A DNA stretch of 34,204 bases, taken from Elusimicrobiota bacterium (GTDB taxonomy: Bacteria; Elusimicrobiota; Elusimicrobia; JACQPE01). Positions within the stretch are counted from its first letter, which is position 1. Each line of letters starts with the position of its first letter. This document shows, piece after piece, positions 24,157 to 31,265 of the stretch. The notes below the pieces were generated by a model. That model saw only the letters and a list, made by a program, of their open reading frames with translations. It did no database searches and had not been told where the DNA came from. The position numbers and the translations under genes are program-made. The DNA lies in the NCBI GenBank assembly GCA_016205025.1, contig JACQJO010000079.1, positions 1 through 34,204 on the forward strand. Direction: 5' to 3'.

Positions 24157-25436
24157 GGGCCTTTTGCTTTAGGCGCCCGGATAATTTCTATTGCTAAAAG
24201 CGCATAAACCAGAATGTACTGCGCGACCCATATCCAAGCCCATAAAACATAATGCCTATCCGCCACCACGTAGGCAAATCCCGCCAGCCAACTCCAAGCC
24301 AAAGCGCTCCATAGAGGGTAAAAGCTTAAAAAAGGAATGAGCCAGGTGATATACCAGGGCTCAACGATCGAACTGCACAGTAGCAGGGCGTAGAAACACC
24401 CGAAGGCGTAACGCATGGAATCCTCTCTGTTTCTACGGGCCCAGTAAAAAGAAAAACTCGCCAGGCCAAGCGCCAAAATTGACTTACGAATCGTCATGCT
24501 GGGAATTGCCAATCCAAGCAGGGCATATAAACTCGAGTTAAACGTCCAATCCTTTGCAAAAGCGCTAAAACCCGCAAACACCGGCTCTCCCCGCGATGCC
24601 ATCTCCAAAAGTCCTCTAGCAAACGGCAGGCACGCGGCGATAATCACAAGGCCATAGATTGCCAAAAGACGTTTATTTTTTTGCATCAACAACCACGGAA
24701 CCATCGAGAGGGGCGCGATTTTTGATAGGGCAGCGCCGGCCAGAGCGATGGTGGCGGGAATCATCTTTTTCCTTTCCAATAAGTAGAGGGAAACGATCAT
24801 CAGAAAAATCATGAGGCTGTCAAGATGACCTGACCCGGCGAACTCGACAATGACCAGAGGATGCCAGGCGTACACAGCGCCCCACGCGGGTGAAATTCTC
24901 TTCAATTCCAAAAGCATCAAAAGCACCCATACCGCGGCCAAATCAAACAAAGTGAAAATAATCTTCTGTACGAATACGGTAGGAGCGATGGCCGCTCCCA
25001 AGCGAAACGTCCACTGCGCCAACGGAGGATAGATGGTAGAAAGGCCGGGGTGGTTAATGGAGGAATGCAAATCATCGCGCAGAAACTTCAACTCCGGCGC
25101 TAAAGGAGAATGCAGATATGGATTGATTCCCGCTTGCTGGACCCGGCCATCCCAAACATAGCGATAAATATCCGTGGACATGGGAGGAGTCCATAAAAGC
25201 GTAAGCCTGAACAAGACAGCAAAGGCAAAAATAATCCATCGGCTAGACGGAACTTCGTTTTTCTTTAACCATGCCGCCATGATGACCGACAGTAGAATGA
25301 GAACCGCATAAATAGCAAGGAAGCCCGGAATGTGATCGTTAAAAGGAATAACCAATAGAAAACACGTATAGACGACGGCCAAGGCTATGCCAAAGGAAAA
25401 AAATAGACCCTTGGGGAATTTCCAAAAGACGGTCAT
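24135..25436 (-). CDS. GT-C membrane glycosyltransferase (GT87/DUF2029-like)
   Basis: 433 residues with about ten membrane segments. The first large loop carries FRLTLLWTPPMSTDIYRYVWDGRVQ and GINPYLHSPLAPEL, with the acidic pair and YPPLAQ typical of polyprenyl-phosphate-mannose-dependent GT-C enzymes. The cytosolic and periplasmic alternation fits an inner-membrane transferase. It starts the ECF-controlled block (site 3) and diverges from the sigma gene. It could glycosylate a lipid, envelope polymer or the organoarsenical made downstream; the sequence does not decide. Confidence 0.8.
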   Translation of the reverse strand: MTVFWKFPKGLFFSFGIALAVVYTCFLLVIPFNDHIPGFLAIYAVLILLSVIMAAWLKKNEVPSSRWIIFAFAVLFRLTLLWTPPMSTDIYRYVWDGRVQQAGINPYLHSPLAPELKFLRDDLHSSINHPGLSTIYPPLAQWTFRLGAAIAPTVFVQKIIFTLFDLAAVWVLLMLLELKRISPAWGAVYAWHPLVIVEFAGSGHLDSLMIFLMIVSLYLLERKKMIPATIALAGAALSKIAPLSMVPWLLMQKNKRLLAIYGLVIIAACLPFARGLLEMASRGEPVFAGFSAFAKDWTFNSSLYALLGLAIPSMTIRKSILALGLASFSFYWARRNREDSMRYAFGCFYALLLCSSIVEPWYITWLIPFLSFYPLWSALAWSWLAGFAYVVADRHYVLWAWIWVAQYILVYALLAIEIIRAPKAKGPCNIIRS

Positions 25437-25451
25437 AAGACTTTCTGTAAA

Positions 25452-25482
25452 GTATGTGGGCTAAATCTATAGAATGTTACAG
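25452..25482 (-). promoter_or_regulatory. ECF-type promoter, site 3 (divergent intergenic region)
   Basis: On the minus strand CTGTAACATT (25482-25473), 14 nt, CACATAC (25458-25452). The -10 side overlaps a plus-strand CTGTAAAG word (25445-25452) that may serve the sigma gene, so the region looks like a shared divergent control point. Confidence 0.6.
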
Positions 25483-25498
25483 TCTTTTTAAGGAATTA

Positions 25499-26080
25499 AT
25501 GCCTCTCAAAACTGTCCAGGACCAAATTCAAAATCTGCGGGAACGCAAAAATGGCGCGATGGAGGATTTGGTCAATACCTACACCCAGCCTCTTATGGCG
25601 GGCGCCTTTGCGATGGGCTTTTTAGACTTCGACGCGGAAGAGCTTGTCCAGCAAACCTTCGTCGCTTTCTTAAGCGCCGTGGACCGCTTTGAGGGGCGGG
25701 CACAACTCAAAACCTATCTTTTTGGAATTCTCTACAACAAAGCCTCGGAGATGCGGCGCAAACGCCAGAAGGAAGAAAGTTTGGACAATACAGAAGATGT
25801 ATTTGAAAAAAGATTTAACCCGGCGGGAATATGGAACTCACCTCCTCGAGGCCCCGAAGACACGGCTTTGACCAATGAAATTCAAGCGTGGATCGAGAAA
25901 TGCTCGGAAAATCTACCCATTCAGCACCGGACGGCTTTCTTTCTAAAAGAAGTGGAGAAGGAATCATCGGACACTATCTGTAACATTTTGGGAATCTCCT
26001 ACACTCATTTAAGGGTGCTCATGCACCGGGCTCGTATCAAACTGCGTGAATGCCTAGAGAAAAAATGGGGAAGCTCATGA
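25499..26080 (+). CDS. ECF-type RNA polymerase sigma factor
   Basis: 193 residues from the ATG at 25499 (RBS AAGGA); an open frame from 25454 adds a weak extension. Region 2: EDLVNTYTQPLMAGAFAMGF, DAEELVQQTFVAFLSAVDRF, FEGRAQLKTYLFGILYNKASEMRR. Region 4: LPIQHRTAFFLKEVEKESSDT followed by CNILGISYTHLRVLMHRAR with the HTH. No region 3, as for ECF sigmas. Coupled by ATGA overlap to a zinc-finger anti-sigma. It diverges from the GT-C gene, and four matching promoter boxes lie in the island, so it is the likely master regulator of the metalloid genes. An internal site drives its own anti-sigma. Confidence 0.92.
   Translation: MPLKTVQDQIQNLRERKNGAMEDLVNTYTQPLMAGAFAMGFLDFDAEELVQQTFVAFLSAVDRFEGRAQLKTYLFGILYNKASEMRRKRQKEESLDNTEDVFEKRFNPAGIWNSPPRGPEDTALTNEIQAWIEKCSENLPIQHRTAFFLKEVEKESSDTICNILGISYTHLRVLMHRARIKLRECLEKKWGSS
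25978..26008 (+). promoter_or_regulatory. ECF-type promoter, site 4, inside the sigma gene
   Basis: Plus-strand CTGTAACATT (25978-25987), 14 nt, CACTCAT (26002-26008), one base from CACTTAT. It would start transcripts about 60 bp before the anti-sigma gene. It overlaps coding sequence, so chance remains possible, but all boxes and spacing match. Confidence 0.5.
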
Positions 26081-26325
26081 TGTTTTTGATGCCCACCTGC
26101 CGGGAAATGGCCCTAGGATTGTCTACGGGAAGCTTTGAGCATGTGGCGTGGTATAAACGGCTGATGGTGCGGATGCATCTATCCATGTGCGAGCATTGCA
26201 ACCGGTTCGCCCGCCAACTTAGCCTGATCTCGCAAGCGCTTCGAAACATGTGGCAGGTAAAGCCCAATTTAAACACGCTCGATGCCATAAAGCGCCGTAT
26301 CTTATCCCACATTAAGCAGAATTAA
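26077..26325 (+). CDS. Small zinc-finger anti-sigma factor
   Basis: 82 residues from the ATG at 26077, overlapping the sigma stop (ATGA). MPTCREMALGLSTG, then HLSMCEHCNRFARQL, the ZAS/HC2 pattern (Hx3Cx2C with an upstream Cys) that binds zinc and holds the ECF sigma. No membrane segment follows, so it is a soluble anti-sigma, possibly responsive to thiol oxidation or thiophilic metals such as Hg or As(III). That trigger is inference. Confidence 0.8.
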   Translation: MMFLMPTCREMALGLSTGSFEHVAWYKRLMVRMHLSMCEHCNRFARQLSLISQALRNMWQVKPNLNTLDAIKRRILSHIKQN

Positions 26326-26815
26326 TATCTTTCCCAAAAATCGGATTATCCAGCTCCTCTTGGATCTGTTTTATGGAACCAGCCACATTGCCTAGACAGC
26401 AAGCTCCTTGGGGATTTTTTCGCTCGCAGTCGCAGCGGCCTTCTTGGACGCCTTTTCTGATTTGATCAGGAATGTCAGTCTTGCCCTTCTCCTTAATGTC
26501 CCGGCGCAGGTCCCCGCGTTTATGCTCAAAGCAGTAACAGACAAGAATGTCGTCGTCAAGGTCTTTAATCGTTACGGGTAGCTTCGTCTGGCCTCTTTTG
26601 ACTGTCTTGCCTTGCGGATTGCAGTAGACGACCTCGCAGTCTGGATTAAGACAGAAGGTGGCATCCTCGCCTATTTCCTCGCGCATAGGATTCGGAATGT
26701 GGTTATCCAGCGTAACCGGTTTAACTTTGCGTCCGTTATTGCCGCATGCCGGACAAGGGCAGGTGGTGGTGGCAACTCGGCAGCATTCCTCGTGAGTTTC
26801 TACGGGTTGAGTCAT
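26312..26815 (-). CDS. CopZ-like iron-sulfur metallochaperone
   Basis: 167 residues rich in Cys. The N-terminal part has a zinc-ribbon-like CPCPACGNNGRKV and CLNPDCEVVYCNPQG; the C-terminal half has a BFD-like [2Fe-2S] site, LVCYCFEHKRGDL and CDCERKNPQGACCLGNV. This is the layout of the putative Fe-S metallochaperone family related to the Archaeoglobus CopZ N-terminal domain. It follows merTP by 17 bp in the mer operon, so it could accept or hold Hg(II) from the transporter. The C-terminus converges with and overlaps the anti-sigma gene by 14 bp. Confidence 0.8.
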   Translation of the reverse strand: MTQPVETHEECCRVATTTCPCPACGNNGRKVKPVTLDNHIPNPMREEIGEDATFCLNPDCEVVYCNPQGKTVKRGQTKLPVTIKDLDDDILVCYCFEHKRGDLRRDIKEKGKTDIPDQIRKGVQEGRCDCERKNPQGACCLGNVAGSIKQIQEELDNPIFGKDINSA

Positions 26816-26832
26816 TTTAGTCCTCGCTCTTT

Positions 26833-27411
26833 TTAAGATTTGATTTTGGCATCGTAGTTGCCGGTCTTTCTCACCGCCTCGATCAGAGCCTCCGTTTGCG
26901 CTTGGCCAGGACGCGCCATGATCACGGCCTCTTCGTTTTCCAGGCTCACCGAAGCAGATTCCACGCCTGGAACCTTCATGAGAGACTTTTCAATCCCCGC
27001 CGCGCAGGCGGCACAGGTCATGCCTGTCACCACAAGCCGGACGGTCCCGGCATCCGTGCTAACCGCGACAGGCTGGCTCCTTAAAATCAAGCCGGACCAG
27101 CTGGGAAATGTGGCCGTGCCCAGGGCGGCGGCCGCAACAACCCACAGGAATCCCTTCATGGTTTTGCTTCCATAGCGTAATTCGCAAGACCCGTCAGCGC
27201 AAGCTACCTCGCGCTTTCTGTAGGTCGAATAAAAAGCCACGCCTAGAAAGACGGCGGTTATGGCTAAAAAGAAAGGGCGGTATTTAGCCAGGCCCGCGGC
27301 CAGTCCTGCGCCTCCCAAACCCAGGCCCACCAGCACAAGCGGCCCGATGCAACAGATAGAGGCAAACCCTGCCGAAACAACGGCTCCGATGCTCGCTATT
27401 TTCTCCTTCAT
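26833..27411 (-). CDS. MerT-MerP fusion mercury transporter
   Basis: 192 residues. The MerT part has a first membrane helix with the vicinal Cys pair ICCIGP (C20-C21), a second helix, and the loop Cys ACADGSC (C71, C76). A third helix leads to a C-terminal heavy-metal-associated domain, GMTCAACAAGI (C133, C136), with the MerP fold pattern. It imports Hg(II) for detoxification. Start overlaps the merR stop (ATGA). No classical merA follows in the operon. Confidence 0.88.
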   Translation of the reverse strand: MKEKIASIGAVVSAGFASICCIGPLVLVGLGLGGAGLAAGLAKYRPFFLAITAVFLGVAFYSTYRKREVACADGSCELRYGSKTMKGFLWVVAAAALGTATFPSWSGLILRSQPVAVSTDAGTVRLVVTGMTCAACAAGIEKSLMKVPGVESASVSLENEEAVIMARPGQAQTEALIEAVRKTGNYDAKIKS

Positions 27412-27848
27412 CTTTTTTTTACCCCCTTGGAAACATTACTTTTTCTATTCACTTCCAAACTTTTTAAGATCGGACAGGAGTTGGTGGTCCCTTGGCTTTG
27501 GCAGGTGTTGATCAGACCCCTTAAAACGCGCTCTAAAGCCTGGAGTCCCGCGATTTTCTCTTGAACGTCTCGGAGTTTTGACCCCGCCTTCTTTTTGACG
27601 CTCGCGCAATGAACCCTCCGGCTGATCCGCAAACGAAGAAGACCGGAAACCTCTTTAAGACTAAAGCCCAATTCCTGGGCGTTTTTGATAAAGCGAACTC
27701 TGTTAATGGCGTCCGGCGCATATAGCCTGTAGCCCGATTCTCTGTGGCCATCCGGTGAGAGAAGCTCCTTGCGTTCGTAAAAACGGATCGTCTGGATGTT
27801 GACGCCGGCCTCTTTGGCTACCTTTCCGATCGTTAGAGTTGCTTCCAT
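27408..27848 (-). CDS. merR: MerR-type mercury-responsive regulator
   Basis: 146 residues from the ATG at 27848 (RBS GGGAGG); the open frame to 27914 runs across the promoter. HTH: LTIGKVAKEAGVNIQTIRFYERKELL, then SGYRLYAPDAINRVRFIKNAQELGFSLKEV. The three Hg ligands are at the canonical spots: C81 (RVHCASV), C116 (NTCQSQ) and C125 (NSCPIL), matching C82, C117 and C126 of Tn501 MerR. So mercury is the likely inducer. It is first in the merR-merTP-metallochaperone operon and probably controls its own promoter. Confidence 0.9.
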   Translation of the reverse strand: MEATLTIGKVAKEAGVNIQTIRFYERKELLSPDGHRESGYRLYAPDAINRVRFIKNAQELGFSLKEVSGLLRLRISRRVHCASVKKKAGSKLRDVQEKIAGLQALERVLRGLINTCQSQGTTNSCPILKSLEVNRKSNVSKGVKKR

Positions 27849-27866
27849 ATTGAACCTCCCGATATA

Positions 27867-27898
27867 AGTATAAACCCTATACCATAGTATAGAGTCAA
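27867..27898 (-). promoter_or_regulatory. MerR-type promoter/operator
   Basis: TTGACT (27898-27893), a long 19-20 bp spacer holding the dyad CTATAC-TATG-GTATAG (27892-27877), then TTATAC/TATACT. The over-long spacer with a centred dyad is the MerR-activated promoter architecture. Confidence 0.75.
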
Positions 27899-27959
27899 TA
27901 GGCAATCTTACCAAGCCCTGGGGATTGGGTTTCAGGCTGGGTAAATATTTTTTCTCGGT

Positions 27960-27995
27960 TTGAGAGGGCAGCGTCCTAGGCCGCTAGACGATGGG
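27960..27995 (-). repeat. Right 36-bp direct repeat (tRNA-Glu 5'-half remnant)
   Basis: The second copy of the tRNA-Glu 5' half, from the anticodon loop to the acceptor strand, which here reads GGTCCCA. The minus strand upstream of it has TATAAC (28017-28012), a plausible tRNA -10 box at the right distance, so this side probably keeps the original tRNA promoter. Confidence 0.8.
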
Positions 27996-28071
27996 ACCGA
28001 TTAAGGAAAGCGTTATACTGCGCCTGGCGCGAATCGGCTCATCGCCTTGGTTCGCCGGAGCGCCGACGCAG

Positions 28072-28731
28072 CTATTCAACCATACGCTCCGGCTCAATGT
28101 AACCGGCTTCCAGCAACATCAATAAATCGTCGGCGCCAAAAATTTCTTGAGGGGCAAGATTCTGGGTGCAGTAGCTCATGATTCCTTTATAAGGGGAGTA
28201 TTGGGGATGGTTCGCTTGATCGCACACCTTAACCACGCCCGCCTTCTTGGGATTTGATTCCAAATACCATGGGGTCACATGATCGGCGAAACCCAGGCAG
28301 TGGCCCAGTTCGTGCTGGAGAGTCATGGTTTCCTCGTAGGCGCCATAAAGATAAATCCGGCAGCTGTAATAGGGTTCGGTCAAGCTCGGCCAGATATACG
28401 CCGTGCCGTGCTTGGCAAGGGATATGTTCCCGGTGGCGTAAACCTTGACATCAGCCGCGCCCTGATCCCTGGTTTGGCGAAAAAGCTCCCACCCGGCCAA
28501 AGCGTTCCAGGCATTAATAGCCGCAGTCAGATCGGTGCCGACACCGGGATCGATCCAAATGGTGACACTTTGCCTAGGCGCTGTTTTGGCTTTAAGAAAA
28601 CCAGCCTTGGTGGCGTTGGTAACAACCGCGGGATCGGGCGTGGTCGCGGCGCCGAACTGATGGTCCAGCGCGTGGGATAACCCGCCCAAAACAACGATCA
28701 ATAAAACAAAAAAGGCGCGATGTCTGCTCAA
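28072..28731 (-). CDS. Matrixin-like zinc metalloprotease, secreted
   Basis: About 219 residues from a TTG at 28731, chosen because it gives a clean signal peptide (RHRAFFVLLIVVLGGLSHALD); the frame is open to a GTG at 28821, which would crowd the divergent EamA promoter. The catalytic site is TLQHELGHCLGFADH (HExxHxxGxxDH) with a Met-turn GIMSYC, the metzincin pattern. Upstream strands (SVTIWIDPG, AINAWNAL) fit matrixins. Probably an exported protease; substrate unknown. Confidence 0.8.
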   Translation of the reverse strand: MSRHRAFFVLLIVVLGGLSHALDHQFGAATTPDPAVVTNATKAGFLKAKTAPRQSVTIWIDPGVGTDLTAAINAWNALAGWELFRQTRDQGAADVKVYATGNISLAKHGTAYIWPSLTEPYYSCRIYLYGAYEETMTLQHELGHCLGFADHVTPWYLESNPKKAGVVKVCDQANHPQYSPYKGIMSYCTQNLAPQEIFGADDLLMLLEAGYIEPERMVE

Positions 28732-28830
28732 CCTTATTTTATAGCCGCAGGAAGGCCGGCTTTTCCAGGGTCTAAAGTCCCAAGAACTGATAGGACCATT
28801 TTGAGGGATTTTGGTATACACTTAAATCCG

Positions 28831-29754
28831 ATGGTCAAGGTTTACGGGGCGATCTTAGTCAGTGTTTCGGTTTGGGGAACCGCTTTTTTGGCCATTAAAA
28901 CGGCCCTAGAAGAACTGGGTCCCATGGAACTGACCGCTCTGCGGTTTCTTCCGCTGGTTCCCGTATCTCTGGCTTTTCTTTTCTTTAGATGGCCCAAGGA
29001 AACCAAAGCCGCCTTGATTAAGCATCCCTGGGCCGTCGGAGCGGCTTCCTTTCTTCTGATACCCTCATACAACTGGCTCCTTTACGCGGGCCAGCAAAAA
29101 ATACCTCCCAATATCGCGGCGTTGATTATCGGAAGCTCGCCTTTGCTCACCTACCTGATCGCGGTCGCCGTCAAACATGAAAATTTTTCCCGGGCCAAGC
29201 TGCTGGGCATTCTGACCGCTTTTAGCGGCTTATGCCTGGCTGTTTCCATGGGGCCTCGCGCGCGCTTTCATGGCGCTGACTTGCTCGGCCTGCTGGCCAT
29301 TTTTGGAGCCGCAGCCAGCGCCGCAACCTACACCATCATCAGCCACTCCCTGTTGCGGTTTTACCCGCCGGGCTTGCTGATGAATCTCTTTATTCCCTTG
29401 GGAAGCATCCCCCTGTTGCTGACCCTGCCCGAGCATCCGGTCGCAACCGTTCTGGGCCTTGGCGAACCGGCCCTGATCAGCCTTCTGTTTCTTTCCCTCG
29501 TGGCCACGCTGGTCGGTTTTCACACCTGGTTCTACGCTTTAAAAAGACTGCCGCCCAGCCAAGTCGTGGTGTTTGTCAATCTCATTCCTTTTTTGACCAT
29601 GACCATCGGCTATTTTTTCTTTAATGAGCCGATGAATCTTTATCTTTTCATCGGTGGCGCGCTCGTGGTAACGGGCGTGTATCAAACCAACAGAAAAATT
29701 AAAAACAAGGAGCCAAAAGTTCATGAAAATCCGGTTAATCGAGATCCCTCTTAA
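28831..29754 (+). CDS. EamA/DMT-family transporter
   Basis: 307 residues from the ATG at 28831; upstream extension to 28720 would overlap the divergent protease gene. About ten membrane segments in two EamA halves (WGTAFLAIKTALEELGPMELTALRF; ... YALKRLPPSQVVVFVNLIPFLTMTIGYFFFNEP). Drug/metabolite exporter superfamily; substrate cannot be inferred. Its end overlaps the FolB-like gene by 32 bp. Confidence 0.9.
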   Translation: MVKVYGAILVSVSVWGTAFLAIKTALEELGPMELTALRFLPLVPVSLAFLFFRWPKETKAALIKHPWAVGAASFLLIPSYNWLLYAGQQKIPPNIAALIIGSSPLLTYLIAVAVKHENFSRAKLLGILTAFSGLCLAVSMGPRARFHGADLLGLLAIFGAAASAATYTIISHSLLRFYPPGLLMNLFIPLGSIPLLLTLPEHPVATVLGLGEPALISLLFLSLVATLVGFHTWFYALKRLPPSQVVVFVNLIPFLTMTIGYFFFNEPMNLYLFIGGALVVTGVYQTNRKIKNKEPKVHENPVNRDPS

Positions 29755-30034
29755 ACTTTTTATCGGAGACTTGCCTTGGGAAAAAAAACATCTCCAAAGC
29801 GTGGCCGTCACGGTCGAAATCGAACCCAAGGGAAAACCGCCCGATTACTGGGCGATTTCAAAAGGCATCATCGCTCAATTTGAAAAGAAGCACTACGACT
29901 GGCTAGAAGATTTGGCCGGGGTGATGAAAAAATACCTGAAAAGAGAGTTTAAAATTCGGGGAAAGCTGATTCTAAAAAAATACCCCAAAGTCCCCCGATC
30001 GCCTAAAATTTTCGAAGTAACAGCGTCTCTGTAA
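29723..30034 (+). CDS. FolB-like dihydroneopterin aldolase
   Basis: 103 residues. The FolB pattern is visible: IEIPLKLFIGDLPWEKKHLQSVAVTVEI at the N-terminus, then DYWAISKGIIAQF and WLEDLAGVMKKYL, and a final strand-rich segment. Such T-fold enzymes cleave or epimerise dihydroneopterin. Slightly shorter than typical (about 115-120). It neighbours QueD-like and pteridine-reductase-like genes, supporting a pterin role. Call fairly sure, exact reaction inferred. Confidence 0.72.
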   Translation: MKIRLIEIPLKLFIGDLPWEKKHLQSVAVTVEIEPKGKPPDYWAISKGIIAQFEKKHYDWLEDLAGVMKKYLKREFKIRGKLILKKYPKVPRSPKIFEVTASL

Positions 30035-30068
30035 ATTTTTTCATACATTTGTCGTTTTTTTCGCCTTT

Positions 30069-30488
30069 TTAGCCTTTGTCGCCTTCTCCGGAATAACTGG
30101 CCCAAGAACTTTCGGTTTCCCAAATCTTAATTTCTTTAACCGGAAAACCCAATTTTTTGGTTTTTTCAAAAAGAAAGCGGGCTAAATTTTCGGCTGTCGG
30201 GTTGGCCTCTATTGGAACAACGGCAGGGTCCAGCTTTCTTAACTCTTTCAAACCCGGATCCTTGGCGTTTAAAATTAAACGATGATCCCAGTTATCATCC
30301 ACCCACTTTTTGATCTTTTGCCTGATCTCGGAAAAATCAATAACCATGCCGCGCGCGTCCAGACCGGGCCTCTCTAGAATAATCTCGATCTTTCCGTTAT
30401 GCCCATGGAGGTTGCGGCAAGGACCGTCGTAATTTAGCAGCCGGTGGCCGTAAGAAAACGTGATGAGCTTAGTTACCCGATAGGGCAT
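30069..30488 (-). CDS. 6-carboxytetrahydropterin synthase / PTPS-like
   Basis: 139 residues. Zinc His in FSYGHRL, then the catalytic CRNLHGHNGKIEI (Cys plus two His), DFSEIRQKIKKWVDDNWDHRLIL, and the substrate Glu in IKIWETESSWASY. This is the QueD/PTPS fold for queuosine or pterin synthesis. 4 bp downstream of the SDR gene on the same strand, so probably co-transcribed. Confidence 0.88.
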   Translation of the reverse strand: MPYRVTKLITFSYGHRLLNYDGPCRNLHGHNGKIEIILERPGLDARGMVIDFSEIRQKIKKWVDDNWDHRLILNAKDPGLKELRKLDPAVVPIEANPTAENLARFLFEKTKKLGFPVKEIKIWETESSWASYSGEGDKG

Positions 30489-30492
30489 CTTT

Positions 30493-31245
30493 TTATTTTA
30501 TCAGGCGGCCGCCATCGACGGTCAACCAACTGCCGGTTGAAAACTCGGCTTCCTTGAGAAAAAACCGCACGGCGCGGGCCACGTCTTTGGGCGAACCAAT
30601 CTTTTTAAGCAAGGTGGCCTGCTGGACCGTTTCGATTTCTCGCGCGCCCATCGCTTCCGGCATCAACACCGGGCCGGGCAAAACCGCGTTGACCTGAACT
30701 TCAGGCGCCAGCGCCTTGGCCAAGGCTTGCGTCAAATACAAGACTCCGGTCTTGGAAAGACAGTAAGGAATATAGCTAACGTAGGGCCGCAGGCCGGACC
30801 AATCCCCGATTAAAACCATTTTGCCTCCGCCTTTTCTCTTCATGGCCGGACCCAAGCGCTGGGCCAAAAAAAAGACGCTTTTAAGATTAACGTCCATGTG
30901 CCGGTTCCAGTCCGTTTCGGCAACGCGGCCGAAAGGGGTTTTCTCGTATAAGCTGGCGTTAAAAACAACGGCATTAAGACCTGGTTCCAGCCGCAGGGCC
31001 TCCTTGCCCACGCGCTCCACATCTTGAAACCGCGACAAATCGCCTCGCAACAGGCTGACGCGGCCGGCGCCCAAAACTTTAAGTTCCCGGGCCAGCGCCT
31101 TAGCCTCGGTCGCGGAGCGCCCGTAATGAACCAAAACGTGGTCTGCGCCGTCTTCGGCCAGGAGTCTCGCGATCGCGCTGCCCACTCTTTTGGCTGCTCC
31201 GGTAATCAAAACACGAAGATTCCGCTCACGTCCAACCCTCAACAC
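30493..31245 (-). CDS. Pteridine-reductase-like short-chain dehydrogenase
   Basis: 250 residues from a GTG at 31245. Cofactor motif TGAAKRVGSAIA (FolM/PTR1-like Arg-containing variant of TGxxxGxG), NASLYEKTP, and a catalytic set GDWSGL...YCLSK in which Asp replaces the usual SDR Ser position, as in pteridine reductases. C-terminal TVDGGRLIK. It likely reduces dihydro- to tetrahydropterins. The start codon lies inside a tandem CTCAACT heptamer repeat and no good RBS precedes it, so the N-terminus is uncertain. Confidence 0.8.
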   Translation of the reverse strand: MLRVGRERNLRVLITGAAKRVGSAIARLLAEDGADHVLVHYGRSATEAKALARELKVLGAGRVSLLRGDLSRFQDVERVGKEALRLEPGLNAVVFNASLYEKTPFGRVAETDWNRHMDVNLKSVFFLAQRLGPAMKRKGGGKMVLIGDWSGLRPYVSYIPYCLSKTGVLYLTQALAKALAPEVQVNAVLPGPVLMPEAMGAREIETVQQATLLKKIGSPKDVARAVRFFLKEAEFSTGSWLTVDGGRLIK

Positions 31246-31258
31246 TCAACTCTCAACT
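31238..31258. repeat. Three tandem CTCAAC(A/T) heptamers
   Basis: CTCAACA, CTCAACT, CTCAACT in direct tandem between the SDR and receiver genes. The SDR's apparent start codon lies in this repeat. Confidence 0.6.
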
Positions 31259-31265
31259 TTTTTAA

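Larger units (their letters stand above)
15147..27995. mobile_element. Probable tRNA-Glu-integrated island (metalloid/mercury cargo)
   Basis: About 12.8 kb between perfect 36-bp direct repeats of the tRNA-Glu 5' half, with a truncated tyrosine recombinase directly inside the left repeat. The cargo is an ECF-sigma regulon (flavoprotein, VTT, DUF547, GT2, rSAM-ArsM, PiT, GT-C) and a MerR-MerTP-metallochaperone module. The right repeat still has a tRNA-type -10 box (TATAAC) outside it, which suggests that side is the original 5' end of the tRNA gene. No transfer or replication genes are seen, so it would be a non-autonomous or decayed element. Confidence 0.65.

Noticed and set aside
25445..25475. 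Fifth ECF site on the plus strand for the sigma gene itself
   Set aside because: CTGTAAAG is present but at 17-nt spacing the -10 reads ATAGAAT, a poor match; autoregulation is left open.
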